DNA of 64,000 bases from Paenibacillus hunanensis (GCF_014645615.1 NZ_BMMB01000008.1:248001-312000); one strand, 5' to 3'; shown: positions 8,077 to 18,292, numbered from the stretch's first letter. Made by a program: numbers and translations. The notes: generated by a model not told the origin, from the sequence alone.

Positions 8077-9273
8077 CTAACGAATAGCGTCAAACCCCAA
8101 AGGATACTCCCGCACCCCAAACACAAACGCACTCTGAATCGGCTGCAACTCTGCCCCAGCTTCCAGCTTCATGTTCCGCATCTTCGCGAGCAATGTCTCC
8201 AGTACAATCCGCCCCTCCAGACGAGCCAGCGGCGCACCAAGACAGAAGTGAATCCCAAACCCAAAGCCCATATGCTGATTCGGCTTACGATCCGGTACAA
8301 ACTGCTCCGATTGTGCGAATTTGCGCTCATCCCGATTCGCTGCACCGACCCAGGAGATCACCTGCTGTCCAGCCTGAATGGTCTGACCTTGCAGTACTAC
8401 ATCCTCACTCGCTACTCGTCCAATCGCCACGATAGGTGGATAGTAGCGCAATGTCTCCTCGACTGTCGTTGGAATTAATGTCGGCTGCCCAGCGATCCGC
8501 TGCTGAAGCTCAGGCTGCTCACACAGAATGCGTACCGCGTTGGTGATCAGATTGGTCGTTGTCTCATTCCCGGCGACCAGAAGTAGAATGCAGAAGCGTA
8601 CAATTTCCAGGTCGCTCAGCTTCTGTCCTTCAATCTCAGCTTCGATCAGCAAGGAGACAAGATCATCCTGCAATGCCTGACGACGCTCATTCACGATATT
8701 CGTAAAATACTGCTCTAGCTCCTCATGCGCCTGCGCCTTTTCATCCATCAACTCCTGAAAAGCTTCCTCGCTATCATCACGCGCCCCTTTAACGAGCAGG
8801 TCGGACAGGTGCTTGAATGTATGGCGATCGGTTGTCGGTACGCCGATTAACTCAGCGATCACGATGACAGGTAGGGGGCCTGCCAGCTCATGCACCAGAT
8901 CGATGCGTCCATTTGCCAGATGTGGGTCTAGCAGATCCTCCGCAATTTCACGAATATGGGGAGCGAGCTGTTCGATCTTTTTCGGTGTAAATGCCTGATT
9001 AACCAGATCGCGCAATTGCTTGTGCTTCGGCGGGTCCATATAGAGAAGGCTCTGGTTACTGCGATTGCGCTGCGATGAGAACAGCTTTGGATTTTTCAAT
9101 ACATATTGCACATCTTCATAACGGAATACATCCCAGCATTTGCGATTTTCGTCATACCGAACCGGGGTTTGCTCCAGTAGCTCGTTATAGGCGTCAAACG
9201 GATACAGCTGTTTGTCCACCGTATTTAGCTCACGCATTGGGATATAGTTAGCATACTTGGTTGTCTGATTCAT
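8077..9273 (-). CDS. Cytochrome P450
   Basis: A 398-residue soluble bacterial P450. The haem-binding loop is FGFGIHFCLGAPLARLEGR with the cysteine ligand; the I-helix oxygen-activation motif is AGNETTTN; the K-helix ExxR is EETLRYYPP. Length and motifs fit the CYP107/CYP109-like class I enzymes of Bacillales. No ferredoxin or reductase gene is adjacent, so it would use partners from elsewhere. The start has AAGGAGG six bases upstream of ATG. The gene is monocistronic, between a GNAT gene and palindromic element A. The substrate (fatty acid, terpenoid or polyketide) cannot be told from sequence. Confidence 0.93.
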   Translation of the reverse strand: MNQTTKYANYIPMRELNTVDKQLYPFDAYNELLEQTPVRYDENRKCWDVFRYEDVQYVLKNPKLFSSQRNRSNQSLLYMDPPKHKQLRDLVNQAFTPKKIEQLAPHIREIAEDLLDPHLANGRIDLVHELAGPLPVIVIAELIGVPTTDRHTFKHLSDLLVKGARDDSEEAFQELMDEKAQAHEELEQYFTNIVNERRQALQDDLVSLLIEAEIEGQKLSDLEIVRFCILLLVAGNETTTNLITNAVRILCEQPELQQRIAGQPTLIPTTVEETLRYYPPIVAIGRVASEDVVLQGQTIQAGQQVISWVGAANRDERKFAQSEQFVPDRKPNQHMGFGFGIHFCLGAPLARLEGRIVLETLLAKMRNMKLEAGAELQPIQSAFVFGVREYPLGFDAIR

Positions 9274-9664
9274 ACATATCCTCCTTAACGGATTGAATGG
9301 TCATCTCAAAACATAGGTTGCTTCCATTCAGTTTAGATTGCTTATATATATTTATTTACATATATAAACTCTATTATACCGTTTTAGAATCGAATATACA
9401 AATTTTGGATGTTTTCACCCGGCTCCTATGTGTAGCTGTGTAACTGTTGAAGTGTGCTATCTGTATGCTAATTAACGCTGATTACTTTTCGTATGCTGTA
9501 TATCGTCTGCTCTGAGCCTTTTCTGATAAAAGAATCATAAAACTATAATAGTTTGCATCAGACGGTCATGCTATAGTGAGTGGGTAATACATACATAATG
9601 AACACGGCTATCGTAAACATGAATTTTGACGACATCCAAGCAATGCAGGAGAGGAGCAACAACA
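9274..9664. other. Divergent promoter region between the P450 and GNAT genes
   Basis: Nearly 400 bases with no gene. An AT-rich block at about 9340-9370 (ATATATATTTATTTACATAT) is a plausible promoter or operator zone for the P450. ATAAAACTATAATAG near 9537 contains a TATAAT-like hexamer pointing towards the GNAT gene. Confidence 0.5.
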
Positions 9665-10111
9665 ATGGAGCAGCATACACTCGTTATGCGTGAAGCGAAG
9701 CAAGAGGATATTCCGAGATTGGTCGTATTGATGGATCAGCTGGGTTATCCCGTAACAGAGGAGGATTTCCGTACGCGCTTTGCACCTATACAGGAGCACT
9801 CCGATTATCAGACCTATGTAGCTGAGTCTGATGGAGAAGTCGTTGGGATGATCGGTTTGATTAAGGAGATGCGATTTGAGCGTGATGGGATACATGTGCG
9901 CGTAGGGTCGCTAGTTGTCGATGATCGTTATCGTGGAAGTGGTATTGGACGCGCGCTGCTGCTTGCTGCCGAGGGCTGGGCAGGTACGGTTGGCGCTCAT
10001 GCGTTAGCGCTAAATAGCGGCAATCGTGAGGAACGAACAGGGGCGCATGCGTTCTATCGTCATCTCGGCTTTACAGGTACATCGACTGGCTTTGTGAAGC
10101 TGCTGCAATAG
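9665..10111 (+). CDS. GNAT family N-acetyltransferase
   Basis: A 148-residue GNAT protein. VVDDRYRGSGIGRALLLAAE is motif A, with the acetyl-CoA pyrophosphate-binding R/Q-x-x-G-x-G/A, and AFYRHLGF near the end is the motif B tyrosine region. The acceptor could be a small amine, an antibiotic or a protein N-terminus and is not identifiable. I start at ATG 9665, eight bases after AGGAG; the frame continues upstream without a site. The gene is alone and ends at a strong hairpin. Confidence 0.87.
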   Translation: MEQHTLVMREAKQEDIPRLVVLMDQLGYPVTEEDFRTRFAPIQEHSDYQTYVAESDGEVVGMIGLIKEMRFERDGIHVRVGSLVVDDRYRGSGIGRALLLAAEGWAGTVGAHALALNSGNREERTGAHAFYRHLGFTGTSTGFVKLLQ

Positions 10112-10129
10112 TTTGATTCAACTATAAAT

Positions 10130-10174
10130 AAAGGGCGTTTAACGTGTAGACTGGTTGCACGTTAAACGCCCTTT
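10130..10174 (+). terminator. Hairpin after the GNAT gene
   Basis: Perfect 17-bp stem AAAGGGCGTTTAACGTG / CACGTTAAACGCCCTTT with an 11-base loop. The T tract is short (TTTG), but its location 19 bases after the stop favours a terminator. Confidence 0.75.
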
Positions 10175-10268
10175 GTAGGTACATGGATCATTGCGATATG
10201 AATAAATGTACATTAGTACTACATATCATTTTTGATGAAAATAAATTGAATGCGTTAAGCCGCTCCTC

Positions 10269-11468
10269 TTATGAGGAAGCCGCATCTTTTGGCGCTATGG
10301 ATCGAGGTTGACCACTGCGTGATGCATTCGTTCCCATACGCAGTAGCTTTTCCACCGGGCCATAGGAGTAATGACGCAGATAGATTGGACTGAGCAGCCA
10401 TTGTAATACATAAATCCCCAGTGCAATAACCGCTCCCATCGCTACACCGAGCTGACCGAACCAGCCAAACCCATAGCCATAAAATAGCGTTGTTGCGATA
10501 ATGCTCTGTAGCAAATAGTTAGTTAAAGACAGTTTCCCCACTGCTGCAAAGCGAGTCATCCAGCGCCGCTCGCCCACGCTCACATACACCCATGCAAAGG
10601 CAAACACATATCCAATCGCTAACACGGGGCCTCCAAAAAGAACGGCTAGCGTTTCCCATTCCAGTATCGGTAGGAGCAGTGGAGTGAGCTTGAGCACCAG
10701 TCCGAGCGGAACGAATATAAGCGTACCTCGCATATAGAGCGCGCGCTTCGTATGGGCTTGCTCGAACGTGCCCTTTTTCGCCAAATACATGCCCAGCCAG
10801 AACAGAGGAATATACAGCATCGATGTCGTAAGAAGCAGCAAGAACATAAGCACAAAGCTAAAGGCAAAGGAGCCAAAAGGCGTTTCCATATTACGATGCA
10901 GCAAAATATCCAGATAACTGCCCTGACTGTATACCGTTAGCATATTCATCAGGTAGGATGGGTCTGCTGAGCCATCACCCGAATCAGGAATAAACAGGCT
11001 TGCCAATCCAATAAGCAGCAATACTCCAAAGCCCAGCGATGTCCAGACAAGCAGTGTATTCGGACGACAACGCATATACAGCAGCAGGACAAAGCCAAAT
11101 GCGCCATAATACGTTAAAATATCACCGTCCCAGATGAAAAAGGCATGAATCATCCCGATCAGCATCAGCAGAGCAAATCGTCTGCTCAGATGCGTATAAG
11201 GTGACAGTTGCCTTTGTTCCAGACTCTCCTTCATTTTCATCATCCCAAATCCAAACAACAGCGCAAAGATCGGCATAAAGCTACCCACAACGAGCACTTC
11301 CAGCAGTCCATTTACGATATGATCGGCGCTTGAAAAGGATTTTGCCTGAATATCGATCAATCCCCAGCTTCCGTATTGAAAAATAAGCATATTTGCCATA
11401 ATGATGCCCAGCAGGGAAAAGCCGCGCATCGCGTCAATGATCTGTAATCGTGTACCGGGTCTATTCAT
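10269..11468 (-). CDS. DUF418 membrane protein (YeiB family)
   Basis: A 399-residue polytopic membrane protein with about nine or ten helices. It opens with RLQIIDAMRGFSLLGIIMAN, the YeiB signature, and has FALLFGFGMMKM in the first part. The C-terminal DUF418 domain ends with GKLSLTNYLLQSIIATTLFYGYG and GPVEKLLR. The family is predicted to transport or modify a small molecule at the membrane, but its function is not established. GGAGG lies upstream of ATG 11468. The gene appears monocistronic. Confidence 0.85.
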   Translation of the reverse strand: MNRPGTRLQIIDAMRGFSLLGIIMANMLIFQYGSWGLIDIQAKSFSSADHIVNGLLEVLVVGSFMPIFALLFGFGMMKMKESLEQRQLSPYTHLSRRFALLMLIGMIHAFFIWDGDILTYYGAFGFVLLLYMRCRPNTLLVWTSLGFGVLLLIGLASLFIPDSGDGSADPSYLMNMLTVYSQGSYLDILLHRNMETPFGSFAFSFVLMFLLLLTTSMLYIPLFWLGMYLAKKGTFEQAHTKRALYMRGTLIFVPLGLVLKLTPLLLPILEWETLAVLFGGPVLAIGYVFAFAWVYVSVGERRWMTRFAAVGKLSLTNYLLQSIIATTLFYGYGFGWFGQLGVAMGAVIALGIYVLQWLLSPIYLRHYSYGPVEKLLRMGTNASRSGQPRSIAPKDAASS

Positions 11469-11837
11469 ATGTATTCCTCCATTTCGTAAGTCGAGCTTAT
11501 AGGATGAAGCTAATCGAATGATCAGGATGAAGTATAGCGTGTGATCTGGGATGACGGTATAGAGGTAGTACGAAGGTTATGTCGATCCGTTACGCTTATT
11601 TTCCATCCGCATCCATTTTTGTCTATAAGCTCTCTTTATTTTTTCTGAAAGAAAGGGAGGAATCGGTAGAAGCAGCCAGAAGCTCTTCATTGTGAAACAG
11701 TATATGGAAAAGGATGCAGGCTATGCTTTAATGTTGGCTTGTCATCTACTGATTTTACTGATAGCATGGGGATATTGAGCCTCCGCTCCGGTATGTTGCG
11801 GCTGTGAGGGTTTATTTTGGAGTAAAGAGGGAATACG
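11469..11837. other. Non-coding stretch upstream of the DUF418 gene
   Basis: About 370 bases with no gene I can support. A 120-codon frame at 11687-12049 on the minus strand lies mostly antisense to the small membrane protein and has no ribosome-binding site. Confidence 0.5.
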
Positions 11838-12053
11838 ATGAATTGGATCAAATCGAACTTCAGAGTGTCCGATTTTGTAGGCTGGTATGTGATTATGGCC
11901 GTGCTGCTTGTCGTGCTGGAGTTTCGCAATAACCCGGGTACAGTCGGCGTAGGAAGTATATTGCTGACATTGGTCGTCGCGATCGTGCCATCGGCTATTT
12001 TTAGCTTTTGCTTCCGTATGATTACGGGCTGGATCGTCAAGCTGAACAAGTAA
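11838..12053 (+). CDS. Small hypothetical membrane protein (71 aa)
   Basis: Two predicted transmembrane helices, VGWYVIMAVLLVVLEF and a second covering ILLTVVAIVPSAIFSF-like residues, joined by a short loop (RNNPGTVGVGS); basic residues at both ends suggest cytoplasmic termini. AGAGGG lies six to nine bases before ATG. I do not recognise a family. It is separated by about 190 bases from the esterase gene in the same direction. Confidence 0.6.
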   Translation: MNWIKSNFRVSDFVGWYVIMAVLLVVLEFRNNPGTVGVGSILLTLVVAIVPSAIFSFCFRMITGWIVKLNK

Positions 12054-12247
12054 CCGTCGCCCGATATTAGATAGGCGGCAAGGGGAATAAAGGGCGGGAT
12101 AGCTTGGGTATTATACAGGCTACTCGCCCTTCCTTACATAATCTCGTCATGTCACAATCGACCTGAAGCGCGTTGATCAAAGAACCTGATTTTGCCTGTA
12201 GTCGTGATACCGTTCACCTGTGGCAAAATAACAAAGGAGTCTGGATA

Positions 12248-13207
12248 ATGATGATTAGTAATGCGATTGCACGCCGAATGCGTGATCTGGAGCAGTATGC
12301 TCCAATGTTGACTGCACCGTCCGATCTGGATGAGTTCTGGAGCCGTACGCTGGAGCGTTTTAAGGATAAGCCATTGCATAGTACCATTGAGCTGGAGACG
12401 ACGCCAATGCGTACCGTTGAGGTGCACAGGGTAACCTATGAAGGCTTTGATGATACGCCATTGTCAGGCTGGTATATTCGTCCTGCGAATGTGCAGGGAG
12501 AGCGTTTGCCGTGTATCGTGATGTACCATGGCTATACTGGCAGCAAGGGTTATCCAGAGGAATATGCGCAATGGACGGCACTGGGCTATGCTGTATTTGC
12601 CATGGATGTGCGTGGACAGGGTGGAGAAACAGGGAATCATCTAGCGTCTGAATTTGGTATGAGTGCAGGCTGGCTGTCACAGAATATTCTGGATAAGGAA
12701 AAGTTCTATTATTTAGCGATTACCATCGATGCTTTGAAAGCGGTTCAATGGGTAGCAGAGCGTGAGGATGTGGATACTCAGCGTATTGCCGTGTATGGAG
12801 CCAGTCAGGGTGGCGGTCTGGCGCTGATCACAGCGGCATTAAGTGATATTCCAGCGGTAGCAGTCGCGAATATTCCGAATATGTGTCATATGGACTTTGG
12901 CATTCTAAATTCGGAAAGCTCACTCAAGGAGGCGGCACAGTTTGTCAGTCGTTATCCCGAGCATTTGCAGCAGGTGCTACAGACGCTCAGTTATTTTGAT
13001 ATGCTGAATCTAGGAGATCGTATTCGCATTCCGCTGCTCGTCTCATGCGGGCTGAAGGATATGGTCTGTCTGCCGGAAACGATCTTTGCAGCGTACAATC
13101 GGATTCGTGCGAATAAGCAGATTGCCGTGTATCCATTTGATGGGCATTATGTGGGGCCGTATCATACGCGTCGTACGATGGAGTTTTTGCAGCAGCATTT
13201 TGGATGA
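12248..13207 (+). CDS. Acetyl xylan esterase / cephalosporin-C deacetylase (CE7)
   Basis: A 319-residue alpha/beta hydrolase of carbohydrate esterase family 7, which removes acetyl groups from xylo-oligosaccharides and similar substrates in the cytoplasm. The nucleophile elbow is YGASQGGGLAL (GxSxG), an aspartate follows in SCGLKDMVC, and the histidine is in FDGHYVGPY. The RGQ motif typical of CE7 appears as MDVRGQGGE. Start ATG 12248 has AAGGAG eight bases upstream; a second ATG directly follows. The gene ends at a strong terminator near 13.36 kb. No xylan genes are adjacent. Confidence 0.9.
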   Translation: MMISNAIARRMRDLEQYAPMLTAPSDLDEFWSRTLERFKDKPLHSTIELETTPMRTVEVHRVTYEGFDDTPLSGWYIRPANVQGERLPCIVMYHGYTGSKGYPEEYAQWTALGYAVFAMDVRGQGGETGNHLASEFGMSAGWLSQNILDKEKFYYLAITIDALKAVQWVAEREDVDTQRIAVYGASQGGGLALITAALSDIPAVAVANIPNMCHMDFGILNSESSLKEAAQFVSRYPEHLQQVLQTLSYFDMLNLGDRIRIPLLVSCGLKDMVCLPETIFAAYNRIRANKQIAVYPFDGHYVGPYHTRRTMEFLQQHFG

Positions 13208-13344
13208 ATAGCATGTAAACCTGTAGGGGAAAGTGTACAGGTACGTATAGATCGATAGTGGTGAAGCAGAATCTCCATCATTCAGTGAATCATTTCAGCG
13301 AACAAAAAGTAGAATCTACGTTTGGCCTATCCACTAGACTATCT

Positions 13345-13389
13345 ATCCACCGATCCGTTCTTTTCAAAGGCGGATCGGTGGATTTTTTG
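13345..13389 (+). terminator. Rho-independent terminator after the CE7 esterase gene
   Basis: Perfect 13-bp stem ATCCACCGATCCG / CGGATCGGTGGAT, 13-base loop, then TTTTT. Confidence 0.92.
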
Positions 13390-13395
13390 ATTAAA

Positions 13396-13412
13396 GGTCA
13401 AAAAAGGTCAAA
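13396..13412. promoter_or_regulatory. CtsR operator (box 1), exact heptad repeat
   Basis: GGTCAAA-AAA-GGTCAAA matches the CtsR consensus, a direct heptad repeat RGTCAAA spaced by three bases. CtsR represses clp and small heat-shock genes in Firmicutes. It is about 290 bases upstream of hsp20 and just after the preceding terminator. Confidence 0.85.
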
Positions 13413-13489
13413 CAATAAGAAAGTATAAAATATTTTATGGAAATCGCCTGTTACCGCCTCTAATCGCCATAAATGAGCGAAAATCGATT

Positions 13490-13545
13490 TTGTTGAATGA
13501 GAACAGTAGAACTATAATAAAGTCAAAAGGTCAGTTAAAGTCAAA
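13490..13545 (+). promoter_or_regulatory. Heat-shock promoter with overlapping CtsR box 2
   Basis: A SigA-type promoter TTGTTG (13490-13495), 17 bases, TATAAT (13513-13518) is followed by GGTCAGT-TAA-AGTCAAA (13529-13545), a slightly degenerate CtsR heptad repeat over the expected transcription start. A third half-site AGTCAAA lies at 13521. This is a classic repressor layout for the hsp20-clpB cluster. Confidence 0.8.
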
Positions 13546-13704
13546 CAAGCGCCAGACATGAGCAATCATTAATCAAAGGTGCTTTGCATGGTCAGATCGA
13601 TTCATTGTTCAGGATGGATTGCGAATGGCTGCGTGTCTACATTGACCGGACACTGATCACTATTAACTTTATTACCATTATAAATCACTAAAGGAGGATG
13701 CTTT

Positions 13705-14154
13705 ATGTTTGATCTGGTTCCATTTGGTAAACGTCGTGAGGATGCATTTGGTCAGTTGATGAAGTCCTTCGGTGATGCGTTTAATGATGATTTCTTCGCT
13801 CCGCTCAAATCGAGCACATTGTCGTTCAAAACCGATATTCGGGAAACCGAACAGGCATATCATGTGGAAGCCGAGCTACCGGGCTTTACGAAGGAAAATA
13901 TCAATATTGATTATGCCGCTCCTTATTTGACAATCAAGGCTGTTCATCAGGAGGAAAATAATACCGAGGATACAGAAAAAGGACACTTTGTCCGTAAAGA
14001 ACGTCGTTATGGTGAATATGTACGTCGCTTCTATGTCGAAGATATTGATGCCGATGCGATCGATGCCTCGCTCAAGGACGGTCTGCTAAAACTGGAAATT
14101 CCAAAGCGTCAGCGTCCAGAAGGTCGGCGCATTGAGATTCAATCTGGAGAATAA
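13705..14154 (+). CDS. Hsp20 small heat-shock protein (alpha-crystallin)
   Basis: A 149-residue holdase chaperone. Residues about 40-140 form the alpha-crystallin domain (KTDIRETEQAYHVEAELPGF at its start). The closing motif A-x-x-x-D-G-L-L appears in ASLKDGLLKLEIPK, followed by an R-rich tail. It holds unfolding proteins for ATP-dependent disaggregation by ClpB with DnaK/DnaJ. AAAGGAGG precedes ATG. CtsR boxes upstream indicate heat induction. It is the first gene of the cluster, separated from the J-protein by 356 bases with two hairpins, so partial termination there is likely. Confidence 0.93.
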   Translation: MFDLVPFGKRREDAFGQLMKSFGDAFNDDFFAPLKSSTLSFKTDIRETEQAYHVEAELPGFTKENINIDYAAPYLTIKAVHQEENNTEDTEKGHFVRKERRYGEYVRRFYVEDIDADAIDASLKDGLLKLEIPKRQRPEGRRIEIQSGE

Positions 14155-14282
14155 GCCGAGTCGATTGTTTGAACGGCTAGTCAATTGGCTTAAAAATAAG
14201 TAAAATAAGGATTGATATGCTAGGCAATTCCGATGTGGAGGATACGTACCATTCGGATGATTAGAATGGCAGCAATGAGCGC

Positions 14283-14304
14283 AGGAGGGATAGCCCTCCT
14301 TTTC
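14283..14304 (+). terminator. Terminator-like hairpin after hsp20
   Basis: AGGAGGG / CCCTCCT with a 4-base loop ATAG and a TTT tail, about 130 bases after the hsp20 stop. It could separate abundant hsp20 mRNA from a longer hsp20-clpB transcript. Confidence 0.6.
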
Positions 14305-14408
14305 CATGAAACAGTTCTGTAGTGCAACACGTATAACTATACATCCGATTCGTTTTGCAGAGAAATGATATGGCAAAGCGATCATACACGGTTCTAACAG
14401 ACCATCTG

Positions 14409-14447
14409 AGGTGCATTGTAGATATGAAGGCTATAATGCACCTTTGT
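14409..14447 (+). terminator. Second hairpin between hsp20 and the J-protein gene
   Basis: AGGTGCATT / AATGCACCT with inner TAG/CTA pairs and a TTGTTAT tail. It is 64 bases before the J-protein start. No clear promoter was found between it and the next gene, so read-through may be needed. Confidence 0.55.
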
Positions 14448-14510
14448 TATATATGTAGAGCAAAGCGATGAAGTGATATGGAATAATATCGATGTGAAAG
14501 GAGGGAGAAT

Positions 14511-15464
14511 ATGCCCCGTAACTATTATGATGTGCTGGGCGTTCCAGCTACAGCCTCCGCACAGGAGATTAAAAAGGCATACCAGAAGCTTGCCAAGCAG
14601 TGGCATCCAGATGTGAATAAGGCGGAGGAGGCTGAGTCGCGCTTCAAGGAGGTTGCCGAGGCGTATGAGACGCTGGGCAATGAGCGCCGCCGTGGACAAT
14701 ATGATGAGCTGCTCAAGCATGAGCAAGCAAGACGTGCATACGAAAATGGTGGTGCCGCATCGTCGTCAGGCTCGCGATCTTCTGCGGGCGGTGGTACACG
14801 TTATGAGTATCGTACGAATACAAGCTATAGTGACGAGGATCTGTTCGATATGTTTTTTGGTGAGCGTATGAATGGATTTGACTTTTTCGGCGATTCGGCA
14901 GGTACATTTACCAATTCATATATGGGAACGGATGCTGGTGCACGTACGACCAGAGCGACGATGAATATTACACTGGAGCAGGCTTACCGTGGTGATCAAT
15001 TGCCGATTAAGCTAGGCGATTCCAATATTCATGTAAAAATTCCAGAACGCATTCAGACCGATCGTACGATTCGTATTCGTGGAACAGGCAGCAATGGCAT
15101 TCGTGCTAATGAGGAGCTGCTGATTACGCTGCATATTCTCCCTCATGCTATGTTCCGTTTAGATGGAAAGCATCTGCATGGTACCTTGCAAATTGCTCCG
15201 TGGGAAGCGGTATTTGGAACACAGTCACAGATTCAGCTTCCTGATCTATCCCGAGTGAAGGTGAAGGTGCCAGAGGGGATACAGGCTGGGCAACAGCTAC
15301 GGATTCCCGGCAAAGGAATGAAGGATGATGATCATGGTTATGGTGATTTGATGCTGGAGATCGAAGTGATCGTGCCAGAGATATTGAGTGAACGCGAGCG
15401 TGAGCTATACCGCGAGCTGTCTCGTACGAACGGCTATCGCGCGCGAATGAAGCGAAAATCTTAA
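14511..15464 (+). CDS. DnaJ C-terminal domain protein (CbpA-like J-protein)
   Basis: A 317-residue J-protein. Residues 1-65 form the J domain with HPD in WHPDVNK, which stimulates the ATPase of DnaK. A G/S-rich region (about 75-120) and two beta-rich substrate-binding domains follow. The four CxxCxGxG zinc repeats of true DnaJ are absent, so this is the CbpA/DjlA-like class. The first beta domain contains [10 protein letters not shown] and the second [29 protein letters not shown] lies before ATG. Sitting between hsp20 and clpB, it probably helps hand Hsp20-bound aggregates to DnaK and ClpB. Confidence 0.9.
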   Translation: MPRNYYDVLGVPATASAQEIKKAYQKLAKQWHPDVNKAEEAESRFKEVAEAYETLGNERRRGQYDELLKHEQARRAYENGGAASSSGSRSSAGGGTRYEYRTNTSYSDEDLFDMFFGERMNGFDFFGDSAGTFTNSYMGTDAGARTTRATMNITLEQAYRGDQLPIKLGDSNIHVKIPERIQTDRTIRIRGTGSNGIRANEELLITLHILPHAMFRLDGKHLHGTLQIAPWEAVFGTQSQIQLPDLSRVKVKVPEGIQAGQQLRIPGKGMKDDDHGYGDLMLEIEVIVPEILSERERELYRELSRTNGYRARMKRKS

Positions 15465-15543
15465 CCTATAAATAATGAAGGCGAAATAGACACCATTGGA
15501 CTCTATCCATTATTGATTTGGATCGTTCAGGAGGGAGAGAAGC

Positions 15544-18195
15544 ATGGATTATACTAAATTAACGAATAAGCTACAGCAGGCAGTCGCTTCAGCACAATCG
15601 CTGGCGACTGGAATGGGACATCAGGAAGTAACAACGTCTCATTTGCTTAAAGCGCTATTGGAGCAGGATGCAGGCCTATTGCCCCGTTTACTGCAAAAAA
15701 TGAATATTTCTCCAGATGTGATTGCACGTCAGAATGAAGAACTGCTGCGTCGTAAGGCGAGCATTAGCGGCTCGTCAGCGGTCAGTCGGTATGCGTCGGC
15801 AGGTCTGCTACAGGTGCTGAATCAAGCGGAGAAGGAAGCGGCGGAGATGAAGGACGAATTCGTCGCTGTTGAGCATGCCTTGCTGGCGTTATTATCGAGC
15901 GATGAGCTAGGCAATCGGGAGGCACGTCAGCTGCTTAATCAGCACGGGATGAAGCGAGATACCGTGCTGGAGGCGTTGACCGAGATTCGCGGACATCAGC
16001 GTATTACGAGTAAAGACCCGGAAGCGACCTATGAAGTGCTGGAGAAGTACGGACGTGATCTGGTCGCTGAGGTACGCGCAGGCAAAGTCGATCCGGTGAT
16101 CGGTCGAGATGATGAGATTCGCCGCGTGATCCGCATTCTGTCGCGGAAAACGAAAAACAATCCAGTGCTTATCGGTGAACCGGGCGTTGGTAAAACGGCC
16201 ATTGTCGAAGGGCTGGCTCATCGGATCGTGCGCAAGGACGTACCGGAAGGACTCAAGGATAAAATGATCTTTTCACTCGATATGAGTGCGCTTGTTGCAG
16301 GTGCGAAATACCGCGGTGAGTTCGAGGAGCGTCTGCAAGCGGTGCTGCGTGAGGTGAAGGAGAGCAATGGGCAGATTATTTTGTTTATCGACGAGCTGCA
16401 TACGATTGTTGGCGCAGGCAAGACCGAGGGTGCGATGGACGCAGGGAATATGCTCAAGCCGATGCTGGCACGCGGTGAGCTGCATTGTATCGGTGCTACG
16501 ACACTCGATGAATACCGCACCTATATCGAAAAAGACCCTGCATTGGAACGCCGCTTCCAGCAAGTGCTCGTAAGTGAGCCGGATGTAGAGGATACCATCT
16601 CCATTTTGCGTGGTTTAAAGGAACGGTTTGAGGTTCACCACGGGGTGAAAATTCACGATAACGCGATTGTAGCGGCTGGCGTCCTGTCGGATCGCTATAT
16701 TTCCGATCGTTTTTTACCGGATAAAGCGATCGATCTGATCGATGAAGCATGTGCGATGATCCGTACCGAGATCGATTCGATGCCAGGCGAGATGGATGAG
16801 GTCACACGCCGCATCATGAAGCTGGAGATCGAAGAGGCTGCTCTGAAAAAGGAAACCGATGACCTGAGTCGCTCACGTCTGGAAGCCCTGCAACGCGAGC
16901 TTGCCGATCTTAAGGAAAAGCAATTAGAGATGAAGGCACGCTGGGATAAGGAAAAAGAAGGTATCGAGCGCGTGAACGAGCTGAAAAAGCGACTGGAGCA
17001 AGCACGCGTCGATCTGGAAAATGCGCAGGAGGAATACGATCTGAATCGTTCCGCCGAGCTGAGCTATGGCATCATTCCCGATCTGGAGCGTCAGCTCAAG
17101 CAAGCAGAGGAAGAAGCACAGCAGGATCATGAGGGAAGATTGTTGCGTGAAGCGGTAACGGAAGAGGAAATAGCAGATATCGTCTCGCGCTGGACAGGTA
17201 TTCCGGTCAGCCGTCTTGTCGAAGGCGAACGTGAGAAGCTGTTGCGTCTGGAAGAGGTGCTACATGAACGTGTCGTAGGACAGGATGAAGCGGTACAGCT
17301 TGTTGCGGATGCGGTCATTCGCTCACGCGCAGGTATCAAGGACCCGAATCGTCCGATCGGTTCATTCCTGTTCCTTGGCCCGACCGGAGTCGGTAAGACC
17401 GAGCTAGCGAAGGCGATTGCTGCCTCGTTATTTGATCGCGAGGAAAATATGATTCGGATCGATATGTCCGAATATATGGAAAAGCATAGCGTATCTCGCC
17501 TTGTCGGTGCACCTCCAGGCTATATCGGCTATGAAGAAGGTGGACAGCTCACCGAAGCGGTACGCCGCCAGCCGTATTCCGTTATTTTGCTAGATGAAGT
17601 CGAGAAGGCACATCCAGACGTATTCAACCTGCTCCTGCAATTGCTGGACGATGGACGCCTGACCGATTCACAGGGACGGAATGTTGATTTTAAAAATACA
17701 ATCGTCATCATGACCTCGAATATCGGCTCTGTGCATCTACTGCAAGCGATGGAGCGCGATGGTGAGATTAACGAATCAGTACGTCAAACGGTCATGCGCG
17801 AGCTGAACAGCCATTTCCGCCCTGAATTCTTAAACCGTGTCGACGATATCGTCATCTTCAAGCCACTGAGCCTGAACGAAATTCAACAAATCGTACTCAA
17901 GCTAGCCGATGGCTTGCGCACACGCCTTGCTGACCGTCAAATCAGCTTGAACATCAGCGACGATGCAGCCCGCCTGATTGCTGACGAAGGCTTCGACCCT
18001 GCCTACGGCGCACGCCCATTGAAGCGATTCATCCAACGCGCCCTGGAAACCAAAGTCGCCCGAGCCCTAATCGCCGGCGAAGCAACACCAGGCTCCACCG
18101 TAGAAGTCACCGCAAACGAAGGCGACCTGCAAGTCCACATCCATTCCGACTCCTCCGGCGCAGGCGAAATGCCTGAACCCGTAACAGCCCAGTAA
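15544..18195 (+). CDS. clpB: ClpB ATP-dependent disaggregase
   Basis: An 883-residue Hsp100 chaperone that threads aggregated proteins through a hexameric ring with DnaK. It has an N domain (1-145), AAA module 1 with Walker A GEPGVGKT and Walker [10 protein letters not shown], a coiled-coil M domain (about 410-530), and AAA module 2 with Walker A GPTGVGKT and Walker [13 protein letters not shown]. The pore loop tyrosines [11 protein letters not shown] and GYIGYEEGG are present. No IGF/ClpP loop is evident, which supports ClpB rather than ClpC. The site AGGAGGGAG precedes ATG. The last 250 bases become C-rich on the coding strand, unlike the rest of the gene. Confidence 0.96.
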   Translation: MDYTKLTNKLQQAVASAQSLATGMGHQEVTTSHLLKALLEQDAGLLPRLLQKMNISPDVIARQNEELLRRKASISGSSAVSRYASAGLLQVLNQAEKEAAEMKDEFVAVEHALLALLSSDELGNREARQLLNQHGMKRDTVLEALTEIRGHQRITSKDPEATYEVLEKYGRDLVAEVRAGKVDPVIGRDDEIRRVIRILSRKTKNNPVLIGEPGVGKTAIVEGLAHRIVRKDVPEGLKDKMIFSLDMSALVAGAKYRGEFEERLQAVLREVKESNGQIILFIDELHTIVGAGKTEGAMDAGNMLKPMLARGELHCIGATTLDEYRTYIEKDPALERRFQQVLVSEPDVEDTISILRGLKERFEVHHGVKIHDNAIVAAGVLSDRYISDRFLPDKAIDLIDEACAMIRTEIDSMPGEMDEVTRRIMKLEIEEAALKKETDDLSRSRLEALQRELADLKEKQLEMKARWDKEKEGIERVNELKKRLEQARVDLENAQEEYDLNRSAELSYGIIPDLERQLKQAEEEAQQDHEGRLLREAVTEEEIADIVSRWTGIPVSRLVEGEREKLLRLEEVLHERVVGQDEAVQLVADAVIRSRAGIKDPNRPIGSFLFLGPTGVGKTELAKAIAASLFDREENMIRIDMSEYMEKHSVSRLVGAPPGYIGYEEGGQLTEAVRRQPYSVILLDEVEKAHPDVFNLLLQLLDDGRLTDSQGRNVDFKNTIVIMTSNIGSVHLLQAMERDGEINESVRQTVMRELNSHFRPEFLNRVDDIVIFKPLSLNEIQQIVLKLADGLRTRLADRQISLNISDDAARLIADEGFDPAYGARPLKRFIQRALETKVARALIAGEATPGSTVEVTANEGDLQVHIHSDSSGAGEMPEPVTAQ

Positions 18196-18250
18196 TGGAG
18201 CAACTATACTACGAATGAATCATCACTATCGATAACCATCAATTGATATT

Positions 18251-18292
18251 TATAGATCAATGTCTATAAATCAATGTCTATAAATCAATGTC
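18251..18292. repeat. Short tandem repeat, three copies of a 14-mer
   Basis: TATAGATCAATGTC, TATAAATCAATGTC and TATAAATCAATGTC in a row, followed by a partial degenerate copy (TGTAGATCGATG). It is in the 3' region after clpB. Confidence 0.85.

Noticed and set aside
11687-12049. 120-codon minus-strand frame
   Set aside because: It is antisense to the small membrane protein at 11838-12053, which has a ribosome-binding site and plausible helices.
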